Source of the DNA: RBG-13-51-18 sp963739395 | GTDB taxonomy: Bacteria; Chloroflexota; Dehalococcoidia; Dehalococcoidales; RBG-16-60-22 | Length of the DNA: 64,000 bases | Direction of reading: 5' to 3' | NCBI GenBank assembly: GCA_963739395.1 | Contig: CAVUAE010000001.1 | Coordinates: forward strand, 1,178,001 to 1,242,000 | Shown here: positions 31,755 to 40,065 of the stretch, in pieces | How positions within the stretch are numbered: position 1 is the stretch's first letter | Layout: every line of letters begins with the position of its first letter | Program-made: the position numbers and the translations under genes | Notes under the pieces: generated by a model | Told to the model about the DNA's origin: nothing | What the model saw: the letters and a program-made list of their open reading frames with translations, nothing else | Database searches by the model: none

Positions 31755-33101
31755 TTGGGTAAGAATAAGAATATACAAAACGTTCCGCGAGAAATGACGC
31801 ACCATCAGCTGTCACGTTTTAAAAAGCAACAGCGACGGCAGCGCATTATTTTATTCAGCTGTATCGGTGTACTCCTGGCGGTAGTCTTGATTATTGTTGG
31901 AGGCTGGGTTTTCGGAGTATATATGCCGTTGCATAAGACAGTATTTCAGGTATATGACACGAAAATCGATGCCTCGTTTTATCTAGATACACTGGTTATG
32001 TACGGCAGAAGTCAGGGCGTATCATATATAGGCATGTTGGCTAACAGTATATCAAATCAGATTGTGCAGAATGAATTGATTAAACAAGAAGCTGCAAAAC
32101 TTGGTTATACAGTTAGTGATGTAGAAGTTAATCAACAACTACTAGGTTCTGGACTTCCCATTAATGAAGCTGTAATGGAAGCGCAAAGAAGCGCTTTACT
32201 AATTGATGACTTGAAAAAAGGCTATTTTACAACGCAAGTACCCGCATCGGATACCCAGTATGACATTAACGCGATGATGTTGGAAAGCGAATCTATTGCC
32301 CAGTTGGTAAGAGAGAAAGTAATACACGGCGAAAACTTCTCGGAGCTTGCTAAACAATACGGCGTAGATACATATTCGAAGGAATATAACGGCGATTATG
32401 GGGAACATCCAATCGGTATTATTAAAGATAAGTTTTTAACTTCGATTCCCCTGGATTATATCTCGAGTCCGGATGTAAAAACCGGCGATGTGAGTCAACC
32501 ATTGTCTGATAATGCTACCAAGAAACTGGGATATTGGCTAATCAGGGTTAACGACAGACAAATCACGATGTCCAATAATTTATCGCTTGGAAATATGAAT
32601 GAAGAAGAAAGTAAACTCGAGAGTGCTGCTAATGTGTCAGCTCTATTATTAGGCAGCCTTGATGAAGCAAATGCTATCAGGGCAAGACTATTAGCAGGGG
32701 AGGCGCTCGGTCCTATCGCGGAACAATATTCCCAGTATGAAATTTCCCAAAAAAATCAGGGAGAACTGGGTTTAATAACTGCATCACAAAATGTCAGCGT
32801 TCCTTTTGACTCTTATGTTTCTAATATGTCAGTAAATTTGGGTCAATGGAGTGAACCAATACGTGATGATACTTTTTACTATACCAAGGGTGGTTTTTGG
32901 ATAATCAAAGTAGTTGAAAAAACGGAAAATAAACCGCTATCTTCTGAAGATAGAGATAAGCTTATCAGCGATCTTTATAGTAAGTGGATAGAGAAAATCA
33001 CTCAAGATGCTTCGCCTCATATAATCAATAATATATCTGAAGACCTGGTACAATGGGCGATAGAAAAAGCCACCGAGATATTGCAGTCGGAGAAAAAATG
33101 A
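31755..33101 (+). CDS. Membrane-anchored parvulin-like peptidyl-prolyl isomerase/foldase
   Basis: 448 residues from TTG with AAGGGG upstream. A basic cytoplasmic tail is followed by one membrane helix (IILFSCIGVLLAVVLIIVGG), a SurA/PrsA-like N-terminal helical region (ISNQIVQNELIKQEAAKLG) and two parvulin-like regions (around VIHGENFSELAKQYGVD and ARLLAGEALGPIAEQYS). It would assist folding of exported proteins such as the surface proteins in this window. It overlaps hom by 4 bp, an odd pairing with amino acid synthesis. Confidence 0.85.
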   Translation: MGKNKNIQNVPREMTHHQLSRFKKQQRRQRIILFSCIGVLLAVVLIIVGGWVFGVYMPLHKTVFQVYDTKIDASFYLDTLVMYGRSQGVSYIGMLANSISNQIVQNELIKQEAAKLGYTVSDVEVNQQLLGSGLPINEAVMEAQRSALLIDDLKKGYFTTQVPASDTQYDINAMMLESESIAQLVREKVIHGENFSELAKQYGVDTYSKEYNGDYGEHPIGIIKDKFLTSIPLDYISSPDVKTGDVSQPLSDNATKKLGYWLIRVNDRQITMSNNLSLGNMNEEESKLESAANVSALLLGSLDEANAIRARLLAGEALGPIAEQYSQYEISQKNQGELGLITASQNVSVPFDSYVSNMSVNLGQWSEPIRDDTFYYTKGGFWIIKVVEKTENKPLSSEDRDKLISDLYSKWIEKITQDASPHIINNISEDLVQWAIEKATEILQSEKK

Positions 33102-34408
33102 AGAAGAGTGTTGGTATTGGGTTGTTAGGTTTGGGGGTGGTTGCCGGCCAGGTCGCCAGAGTATTGACGGATAAAGCGGATGAGCTGGCAGAAAAGGTTG
33201 GCTGCCCATTAGTCTTACGGAAAATAAAAGTCCTGCCGCAGGATTTAAAGCGTCCCCAGGCAAAAAAAATGCCGGCGAAACTCTTTACTACCAATGACGA
33301 TGAGTTTTTCCGGGACCCCAATATCGATATAGTTATTGAAGCCATCGGCGGCGAAAGACCGGCGTTTGACTACCTAAAAAGGGCTATTACTGGCGGCAAG
33401 CATGTTGTCACCTCTAATAAAGAAGTTATTGCCAAACATGGCATTGAGCTACTGTCGCTGGCGCACAAGCATCATGTTGGTCTGCAATACGAAGCCAGCG
33501 TCGGGGGCGGTATCCCTCTCATCGCTCCGTTCAAACACGACTTAGTAGCAAATAACATCAGCGCCATCTACGCCATCATTAATGGGACGACGAACTATAT
33601 CCTCACCATGATGGCTAAAGAGGGCATGGATTTCGCTTCGGCGCTGAAGAAAGCCCAGAAATTGGGGTACGCCGAAGCTAAACCGGAAAATGATATTGAG
33701 GGAATAGACGCCAACTATAAACTGGCGATATTGGCTTCACTGGCTTTTCAAACGCAGGTGCGACCACAAGATATTTATCGCGAGGGTATTTCCCGCTTGA
33801 CTAACCGCGACTTTCGTTACGCGCAGGAGCTGGGATTTACCATCAAACTATTAGCCATCGCCAAACAAAGCCAGGACTCCATCGAAGCCAGGGTGCATCC
33901 GGTTTTTATCCCACAGGATTCTTTCCTGGCTAAAGTGGATGGCGTCTATAATGCCGTTCATGTCGAGGGCGACCTGGTAGGTAAAGTGTTGTTCGTCGGT
34001 GAAGGCGCTGGCGCCAAACCAACCTCCAGCGCCGTTATCGCGGATACGGTGTCATCGGCGCGTAAAATTGTCCTGGGTATCGGCAGTCTCTCTACCTGGA
34101 AAGAGGTATCCGGCAAAGTCATTCTATCAATGGATGAAGTAGAAACCCAGTATTATATCCGCCTGGCGGCTAAAGACCGACCTGGCGTGCTGGCGAAGAT
34201 TGCGACCGTTTTCGGCAATAACAACATTAGCATAACTTCTGCCATTCAGCCGGAGTCCGACGAAAAAACCAAGACGGCGGAAATCGTGATTATGACGCAT
34301 CCGGCTAAAGAAAAAGCAATGCAAAAAGCCCTTCGCGAGCTGGAAAAGCTGGATGTGGTAAAAGAAATCAGTAACTTTATCCGCGTGGAGGATATAGAAG
34401 GAGGATAG
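33098..34408 (+). CDS. hom: Homoserine dehydrogenase
   Basis: 436 residues from the ATG at 33098 that overlaps the preceding stop; GGAG lies just upstream. NAD(P)-binding GIGLLGLGVVAGQVARVL, EAIGGERPAFDYLKRAI, KEVIAKHG, the GINGTTNYILT-type motif (IINGTTNYILTMM) and EGIDANYKLAILA are typical. A C-terminal ACT domain (YYIRLAAKDRPGVLAKIA) suggests feedback by threonine. It reduces aspartate semialdehyde to homoserine. Confidence 0.96.
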   Translation: MKKSVGIGLLGLGVVAGQVARVLTDKADELAEKVGCPLVLRKIKVLPQDLKRPQAKKMPAKLFTTNDDEFFRDPNIDIVIEAIGGERPAFDYLKRAITGGKHVVTSNKEVIAKHGIELLSLAHKHHVGLQYEASVGGGIPLIAPFKHDLVANNISAIYAIINGTTNYILTMMAKEGMDFASALKKAQKLGYAEAKPENDIEGIDANYKLAILASLAFQTQVRPQDIYREGISRLTNRDFRYAQELGFTIKLLAIAKQSQDSIEARVHPVFIPQDSFLAKVDGVYNAVHVEGDLVGKVLFVGEGAGAKPTSSAVIADTVSSARKIVLGIGSLSTWKEVSGKVILSMDEVETQYYIRLAAKDRPGVLAKIATVFGNNNISITSAIQPESDEKTKTAEIVIMTHPAKEKAMQKALRELEKLDVVKEISNFIRVEDIEGG

Positions 34409-34412
34409 AAAT

Positions 34413-34670
34413 ATGGCACTATGTCCCTTATTAAAAGCTGAATGTAAAAGAGATAAATGCCAATGGTGGTATTCTACCAATGAGAAATATATAGATTGTT
34501 CGGTAGTCTTATTGATAGAGCAAATCTCACAAATTACAGATGACATAAAATATAAGGATGGAACCTTACAGAGTCTTATTTTAGATCCCGATAATCCAAA
34601 AAATGAACCGGTGAAAAAAGCTTTAAAAGATATATTTGAAAAATATACGAAAGAAGAAAAACAGCAATAA
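34413..34670 (+). CDS. Small cysteine-containing protein of unknown function between hom and thrC
   Basis: 85 residues, not recognised. It opens CPLLKAECKRDKCQWW, giving three Cys at 4, 11 and 16, and has a fourth at about 29 in YIDCSVV, so it might bind a metal or cluster. The rest is helical and charged. AGGAGG sits before the ATG and the gene fills the space between hom and thrC, so it is cotranscribed. Its A+T content is higher than its neighbours. Confidence 0.6.
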   Translation: MALCPLLKAECKRDKCQWWYSTNEKYIDCSVVLLIEQISQITDDIKYKDGTLQSLILDPDNPKNEPVKKALKDIFEKYTKEEKQQ

Positions 34671-34672
34671 TT

Positions 34673-35731
34673 ATGACGAAAAGAGGCGTCCTTTTCCAGT
34701 ACAAAAAGTACCTCCCCATCACCAAGAAAACCCCGATGTTTTCTATCGGTGAAGGGGATACGCCATTGGTCAAGAGCGACCGACTGGCGAAAAAATACGG
34801 CTGCAAAGAACTCTATTTTAAACTGGAAGGCTGCCATCCCACCGGCTCATTTAAAGACCGGGGCATGGTGGTAGCCGTCGCCAAAGCGGTGGAAGCTGGC
34901 AGTAAAGCGGTTATTTGCGCTTCCACGGGCAACACCAGCGCCTCGGCAGCAGCTTTCGCCGCTTACTGCGGACTTCAGTGTATTATCGTTATCCCCGGCG
35001 GCAAAATCGCCCTCGGTAAACTCGCCCAGGCGATTGTTTACGGGGCGAAAATTATCGCCATCGACGGAAATTTCGATAAAGCGCTGGAAATCGTCCGTAA
35101 ACTTAGCGAGCGAAATCCGGTGACGCTGGTGAATTCACTTAATCCCTACCGCATTGAGGGACAGAAGACAGCCGCTTTCGAAATAATCGACGTTCTCGGC
35201 AATGCGCCGGATTATCTCTTCCTGCCGGTAGGCAATGCCGGCAACATCACCGCTTACTGGAAGGGTTTTAAAGAATATTACGCCGCGGGCAAGGCGACCA
35301 AAAAGCCGAAGATGTACGGCTTTCAGGCTGAAGGCGCAGCACCTATCGTGCGTGGACATATCATCGAAAAACCGGAAACGGTCGCTACTGCCATCCGCAT
35401 CGGCAATCCTGCTAGCTGGAAAAAAGCCGTTGCCGCGCGCGATGAATCCGGCGGTATTATTGATATGGTCAACGACGACGAAATACTTGCTACCCAGCGC
35501 ATTCTGGCTTCCGAAGCAGGGATTTTCGGGGAACCGGCTTCCGCGGCGCCGCTAGCTGGCTTAATTAAACTCACCAGACAGGGGAAAAAATTCACCGGTA
35601 AAGTAATCGTCTGTGTGGTTACCGGCAACGGACTTAAGGATACCGAAACCGCCCTAAAGAAAGCCCCGAAGATAATGGAGTTGCCCGCAGATATTAATAA
35701 AGTGGAAAAGGCGTTGGGGTGGGGTAAATAA
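34673..35731 (+). CDS. thrC: Threonine synthase
   Basis: 352 residues. The PLP-lysine lies in CHPTGSFKDRGM, phosphate-binding SN-type loop in ASTGNTSASAAAFAA, and a glycine-rich LPVGNAGNITAYWKGF for the cofactor phosphate. It converts O-phosphohomoserine to threonine. Only hom and thrC are here; a homoserine kinase gene is not in the window. The short form resembles the thermophile and actinobacterial class II-type length. Confidence 0.94.
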   Translation: MTKRGVLFQYKKYLPITKKTPMFSIGEGDTPLVKSDRLAKKYGCKELYFKLEGCHPTGSFKDRGMVVAVAKAVEAGSKAVICASTGNTSASAAAFAAYCGLQCIIVIPGGKIALGKLAQAIVYGAKIIAIDGNFDKALEIVRKLSERNPVTLVNSLNPYRIEGQKTAAFEIIDVLGNAPDYLFLPVGNAGNITAYWKGFKEYYAAGKATKKPKMYGFQAEGAAPIVRGHIIEKPETVATAIRIGNPASWKKAVAARDESGGIIDMVNDDEILATQRILASEAGIFGEPASAAPLAGLIKLTRQGKKFTGKVIVCVVTGNGLKDTETALKKAPKIMELPADINKVEKALGWGK

Positions 35732-35741
35732 AATCCCTTAA

Positions 35742-35822
35742 ACGTCATTCCCGACCTGATCGGGAATCCAAAAACGAATTACCAGACAAAACGCTGGATT
35801 CCCGCTTTCACGGGAATGACGT
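35742..35822. repeat. Palindromic repeat with ACGTCATTCCCG termini
   Basis: 81 bp with inverted ends ACGTCATTCCCG and CGGGAATGACGT and internal half-sites TCGGGAATCC and GGATTCCCGC. It is a different subfamily from the TCATTCTGA repeats; a relative lies at 53069. Confidence 0.8.
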
Positions 35823-35842
35823 AAAAAATATGGAGGTGGATT

Positions 35843-36409
35843 ATGATTGACCAAGATAAGATAAAAAAAGCCGTCAAAGAACTTCTTGAAGCCATTGGTG
35901 AAAATCCTTCTCGTCAAGGCATCAAGGAAACACCTCGCCGTGTAGCGGAAATGTACATCGAGCTTTTTCAGGGATTCGGTAAAGACCCTAAAGTTGACCT
36001 TGGCGTAGATTTCGAGCTGGGCTATCGCGAGATGGTCATCGTTAAAGATATTCCTTTTTACTCCATGTGCGAGCACCATCTTCTGCCGTTTTATGGCGTC
36101 GCCCACGTAGGCTACATCCCCAACAAAGAAGGGCGTATCGTAGGCATTAGTAAGCTGGCGAGAGTGGTGGAAACGGTTGCCCGCCGGCCGCAGGTGCAGG
36201 AGCGTATGACCACCGAGATAGCGGACGTAATTTATAACGGTCTTAAAGCCACCGGCGTAGGCGTCGTGATACAGGCGGAGCATATGTGTATGATAATGCG
36301 GGGCATTAAAAAACCCGGCAGCAATGTTATCACGTCAGCCTTGAGGGGTACTTTCAAATCTTTAGCCACCAGCCGCGCCGAGTTCTTCTCATTAATTCAG
36401 GGGAGGTAA
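35843..36409 (+). CDS. folE: GTP cyclohydrolase I
   Basis: 188 residues, type I. Zn and substrate residues lie in SMCEHHLLPFYGVAHVGYIP and in VIQAEHMCMIMRGIKKPG, with KLARVVETVARRPQVQERMT between. It opens GTP to dihydroneopterin triphosphate, the first step of folate synthesis. GGAGGT precedes the ATG. No other folate genes are near. Confidence 0.96.
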   Translation: MIDQDKIKKAVKELLEAIGENPSRQGIKETPRRVAEMYIELFQGFGKDPKVDLGVDFELGYREMVIVKDIPFYSMCEHHLLPFYGVAHVGYIPNKEGRIVGISKLARVVETVARRPQVQERMTTEIADVIYNGLKATGVGVVIQAEHMCMIMRGIKKPGSNVITSALRGTFKSLATSRAEFFSLIQGR

Positions 36410-36419
36410 AGGTTGGTAT

Positions 36420-36857
36420 ATGGATAGAGTAAAAAAAGCCCACGATACCATGGCGGGGAAAAAGGGTAACTGCGCGCAGTCAGTGTTTACTGCTTTCAGC
36501 GGCGACCTAGGTTTAGATGAAAAAATAGCCTTTGATATAGCGCAGGGATTTGGTGGAGGAATGTCTGTTAACGGTGTCTGCGGGGCAGTCACCGGAGCCT
36601 ATATGGTATTGGGATTGGCTAATCCGGTTTCTCAAGAAAATCCCCAACAAAGCGCAGATAAAATTAGAACTCTAAGAAATGAATTCAACCGTAAATTTAA
36701 AGAATTACACGGTGGCTTAACCTGCACCGAACTTTTAGGTTATAACTTAACCATACCGGAAGAAGCGACCAAAGCCCGCGAAATTGGTGTTTTTACCACG
36801 ATATGCCCGAACTTGGTGCGGGACTCTGCGAAAATAATTGAAAGCCTGATTAAGTAA
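36420..36857 (+). CDS. C_GCAxxG_C_C family protein
   Basis: 145 residues. The family's cysteine spacing is seen: GNCAQSVF near residue 17, CGAVTGAYMVLGL near residue 58, CTEL near 101 and a late Cys in TTICPNLV. The glycine-rich GFGGGMSVNGVCGAV precedes the second Cys. Members are common in anaerobes, probably bind metal or act in redox, and their exact job is unknown. It is 10 bp after folE and convergent with gyrB. Confidence 0.82.
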   Translation: MDRVKKAHDTMAGKKGNCAQSVFTAFSGDLGLDEKIAFDIAQGFGGGMSVNGVCGAVTGAYMVLGLANPVSQENPQQSADKIRTLRNEFNRKFKELHGGLTCTELLGYNLTIPEEATKAREIGVFTTICPNLVRDSAKIIESLIK

Positions 36858-36859
36858 AA

Positions 36860-38815
36860 CTAGATATCCAGTTTGGCGTACTTGGCGTGCGCCTGGATAA
36901 AGGCTTTGCGCGGCGGCACTTCATCACCCATCAGCATCTGGAAGGTCTCATCGGCTTTTGCCGCATCCTCGATACTAACACTTAGAAGAGTACGGTTCGT
37001 GGGGTCCATGGTAGTTTCCCAGAGCTGTTCGGCAGTCATCTCGCCGAGGCCCTTGTAGCGCTGAATCTCCGTCTTTCTTGAGGTGCTGTTTTTCAGTGTC
37101 TCGTCTTTTTCCTGTTCCGTATAAACCCACTTCACGCCTTCGCTGGATTTGATACGGTATAAAGGCGGCTGAGCGATATATAAGTAACCGGCGTTGATAA
37201 GCTTGGTCATGTGGCGGAAGAAAAAGGTGAGTAAAAGGGTGCGTATATGCGAGCCGTCAACATCGGCATCGGACATGAGAATGACTTTATGATAACGTAT
37301 TCTCTCCGTGTCGAATTCGTCATCGAGGCCCGCGCCGATAGCCGTAATCATGGTGCGGATTTCTGCGTTAGCCAACATTTTATCCGGCGCGGCTTTTTCA
37401 ACATTAAGAATCTTGCCGCGTAAAGGTAAGATAGCCTGGAAACGACGGTTTCTGCCCTGTTTGGCGGAGCCGCCGGCAGACGGACCCTCGACGAGGAATA
37501 ACTCACACTGCTGGGGGTCTCTTTCCGAGCAGTCGGCGAGTATTCCAGGTAATGTACCGGAGTCAAGTCCGCTTTTCCTGATGATTAGGTCGCGGGCTTT
37601 ACGGGCAGCTTCGCGGGCGCGGGCGGAGGTGAGGCACTTTTCAATAATTTTCTTGGCGTCGTCCGGATGCTCTTCCAGATAAAGACTCAACCCATCATTA
37701 ACGGCACTTTCGACCTGACTTTTTATTTCAATATTACCCAGTTTACCTTTGGTCTGCCCTTCGAACTGTGGTTCGGAGAGTTTGACACTGACGATAGCAG
37801 TTAATCCCTCGCGGACATCCTCGCCGGTGAGGTTAGGGTCGTCTTCCTTTATAAGTTTATTCTTATGAGCGTAATCATTTAAGGCGCGGGTAAGGGCAGA
37901 GCGGAAACCGGTTATATGCGTGCCGCCATCGACGGTGTTGACACAGTTGGCAAAGCTAAAAGCGGACTCCGTAAAGCCGTCATTATACTGTAAGGCTACC
38001 TCGACGGAGGTACTGTTGATTTGCTTTGAGATATAAATAGGTAACTGGTGTTGGACAATGCGGTTGCGGTTTAGGTGGCGTACGAAGCTGGCAATGCCGC
38101 CTTCAAAGTAAAAGGTTTTTTCTTTATCGTTAATTTCATCAATTAAAGTTATCTCCACGCCCTTATTAAGATAAGCCATTTCGCGGAGGCGCTCACTTAT
38201 GGTGTCGAAATCATAACTTATTTCACTGAAGATTTGCTTATCAGCCAAGAAAGTTGTAGTAGTACCAGTGCCAGTGCCTTCGGCTTTACCCGTAACTTTA
38301 ACCGGTGCTACTGGCACACCGCGTTTATATTCCTGGTGGTAAATCTTGCCATTGCGTTTTACATCAACGCTGACCCATTCGGAAAGTGCATTGACCACCG
38401 AAGCGCCCACGCCATGCAGACCGCCGGACACAGTATATGATTTGCCGCCGAATTTCGCGCCGGCATGGAGCACGGTCATAACAGTTTCCAGCGCTGAGAC
38501 CTTGGTAGTGGGGTGGATTTCTACAGGGATACCGCGTCCATTATCCATTACGCTGACCGAATGGTCTTTATTGATTTTGACAACGATATAGTCGCAGCTG
38601 CCTGCCATCGCTTCATCGATGCTGTTATAAGCGATTTCGTAAAGCAGGTGATGTAGACCGCGCTGGTCGGTGCTGCCGATATACATGCCGGGACGCCGTC
38701 GTACGGCTTCTCGACCGCCGAGCACTTGTATATCTTCGGCAGTATATTCGGCAGATTTAGCCGTTCTTACTTTACTTGGTTTTTCAGGATTTTTCGGCTT
38801 GTCTGCTTTCGGCAT
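36860..38815 (-). CDS. gyrB: DNA gyrase subunit B
   Basis: 651 residues from the ATG at 38815, with AGAAGG 6 nt upstream. GHKL ATPase motifs (AYNSIDEAMAG, DNGRGIPVEIHP, GGLHGVGASVVNALS), the transducer, then the Toprim domain (LVEGPSAGGSAKQGRNRRFQ, DADVDGSHIRTLLLTFFFR) and the C-terminal GyrA-binding end (QRYKGLGEMTAEQLWETTMDP) are complete. Its length matches the non-proteobacterial GyrB form. gyrA is not in the window, and parE cannot be strictly excluded. A 24-bp palindrome lies in the leader. Confidence 0.94.
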   Translation of the reverse strand: MPKADKPKNPEKPSKVRTAKSAEYTAEDIQVLGGREAVRRRPGMYIGSTDQRGLHHLLYEIAYNSIDEAMAGSCDYIVVKINKDHSVSVMDNGRGIPVEIHPTTKVSALETVMTVLHAGAKFGGKSYTVSGGLHGVGASVVNALSEWVSVDVKRNGKIYHQEYKRGVPVAPVKVTGKAEGTGTGTTTTFLADKQIFSEISYDFDTISERLREMAYLNKGVEITLIDEINDKEKTFYFEGGIASFVRHLNRNRIVQHQLPIYISKQINSTSVEVALQYNDGFTESAFSFANCVNTVDGGTHITGFRSALTRALNDYAHKNKLIKEDDPNLTGEDVREGLTAIVSVKLSEPQFEGQTKGKLGNIEIKSQVESAVNDGLSLYLEEHPDDAKKIIEKCLTSARAREAARKARDLIIRKSGLDSGTLPGILADCSERDPQQCELFLVEGPSAGGSAKQGRNRRFQAILPLRGKILNVEKAAPDKMLANAEIRTMITAIGAGLDDEFDTERIRYHKVILMSDADVDGSHIRTLLLTFFFRHMTKLINAGYLYIAQPPLYRIKSSEGVKWVYTEQEKDETLKNSTSRKTEIQRYKGLGEMTAEQLWETTMDPTNRTLLSVSIEDAAKADETFQMLMGDEVPPRKAFIQAHAKYAKLDI

Positions 38816-38852
38816 GAACAACCTTCTTTCATCTTGAGCAAGGTGCTTAAAA

Positions 38853-38876
38853 ATACTAGAACTATAGTTCTAGTAT
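38853..38876. promoter_or_regulatory. 24-bp perfect palindrome in the gyrB leader, SOS-box-like
   Basis: A perfect palindrome whose core is TAGAAC-N4-GTTCTA. GAAC-N4-GTTC matches the Gram-positive type LexA box. It lies about 14-37 nt downstream of the predicted gyrB start point, in a position where a bound protein would block transcription. The match is seen; LexA binding is inference. Confidence 0.55.
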
Positions 38877-38897
38877 CGTAGCTATTTTCACTAGAAT

Positions 38898-38927
38898 ATT
38901 ATAGCATTTTTTAAACATAAAAGTAAA
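38898..38927 (-). promoter_or_regulatory. gyrB promoter
   Basis: On the minus strand TTTACT (38922-38927), 18-bp spacer, TATAAT (38898-38903). Confidence 0.55.
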
Positions 38928-38991
38928 GCAAAAAATGGGTAAAATTGAGGTAAAAAATATACTCATCTTAAAATGTTTTTTTCGAGTACTT

Positions 38992-39020
38992 TTGTGTCCG
39001 ATTTTTCCTTATGCTATACT
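38992..39020 (+). promoter_or_regulatory. Promoter of the MoxR operon
   Basis: TTGTGT (38992-38997), 17-bp spacer, TATACT (39015-39020). It is divergent from the gyrB promoter, 65 bp away. Confidence 0.5.
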
Positions 39021-39059
39021 CCAATCAGAATAAATATGGTAAAAATTAGGTGATAATAT

Positions 39060-40037
39060 ATGAAACCCCGAAAAACTGACGAAAAAATCGATAAGGCTAA
39101 ACAGCTTGCCGATAAAATTGTCCAGAACGTCGAAAAAGTGATGGTCGGCAAGTCGAGTGTTGTACAACTGGCGGTGATTGCTTTAATCAGTCAAGGGCAT
39201 CTCCTTATCGAGGACGCGCCCGGCCTCGGCAAGACCATGCTCGCTCGCAGTCTGGCAAAATCTATCGATTGCAGCTTTAAGCGCATACAATTTACGCCGG
39301 ATATGCTCCCTGGTGATATCATCGGCGTCACCATTTATAATCAAAAATCCCGCGATTTTGAATTTCATCCAGGTCCTATCGATGCGCAGGTTGTCTTGGC
39401 GGATGAAATCAACCGCGCCACGCCTAAAGTGCAGTCGGCTTTATTAGAGGCAATGGAAGAGAGACAACTTACCGTGGATGGCGTGACTCATAAAATGCCA
39501 GCGCCTTTCCATGTCCTCGCCACGCAAAATCCGATTGAGTATGAAGGCACCTTCCCTCTCCCCGAAGCCCAGCTGGATAGATTCCTGCTGCGGATTAATA
39601 TCGGCTACCCGACGGCATCGGAAGAGGTATCTATCATCGAGAGGCAGCAGATTATTCACCCTATTGAGGAAATTGGGCCCGTTGTTGAGGCAGCCGATAT
39701 TCTCATGCTTCAAGAAACCGTGAAGAAAATCCATGTAAGTGACCCGGTTAAGCACTATATCGTTGCTCTAGTAGAGGCGACCCGACATCACCCATCGATA
39801 TACCTTGGTTCTTCTCCCCGCGGCTCGCTGGCGCTTTTCCGTACCTCCCAAGCGCGAGCGCTACTGCAAGGGCGGGACTATGTTTTACCGGATGATATCA
39901 AAGCCTTAGCCGAACCGGCTCTAGCGCATCGTTCACTGGTATCTTCCGCCGGACAATCGCAGGGTAAGGACAGCCGCTCTTTCATTGCCGAAGTAATAAA
40001 AGCTACTCCTGTTCCTGGACCGCTCGACGAAAAATAA
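39060..40037 (+). CDS. MoxR family AAA+ ATPase
   Basis: 325 residues. Walker A is EDAPGLGKTMLARSLA and Walker B is VVLADEINRATPKVQSALLEAM; sensor 1 is VLATQNPIEYEGTFPLPEAQLDRF. MoxR ATPases act as chaperones that insert cofactors or mature protein complexes, often with a von Willebrand factor-type partner. Here the DUF58 and transglutaminase-like genes follow in the classical three-gene order. Confidence 0.94.
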   Translation: MKPRKTDEKIDKAKQLADKIVQNVEKVMVGKSSVVQLAVIALISQGHLLIEDAPGLGKTMLARSLAKSIDCSFKRIQFTPDMLPGDIIGVTIYNQKSRDFEFHPGPIDAQVVLADEINRATPKVQSALLEAMEERQLTVDGVTHKMPAPFHVLATQNPIEYEGTFPLPEAQLDRFLLRINIGYPTASEEVSIIERQQIIHPIEEIGPVVEAADILMLQETVKKIHVSDPVKHYIVALVEATRHHPSIYLGSSPRGSLALFRTSQARALLQGRDYVLPDDIKALAEPALAHRSLVSSAGQSQGKDSRSFIAEVIKATPVPGPLDEK

Positions 40038-40065
40038 ACCTAATATCCTCTAACTTTAAAAAGAT

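Noticed and set aside
33053..33097. 15-codon N-terminal extension of homoserine dehydrogenase
   Set aside because: It overlaps the foldase gene; the nucleotide-binding strand begins right after the ATG at 33098.
34413..34670. Homoserine kinase between hom and thrC
   Set aside because: The protein is only 85 residues with no GHMP or other kinase motif.
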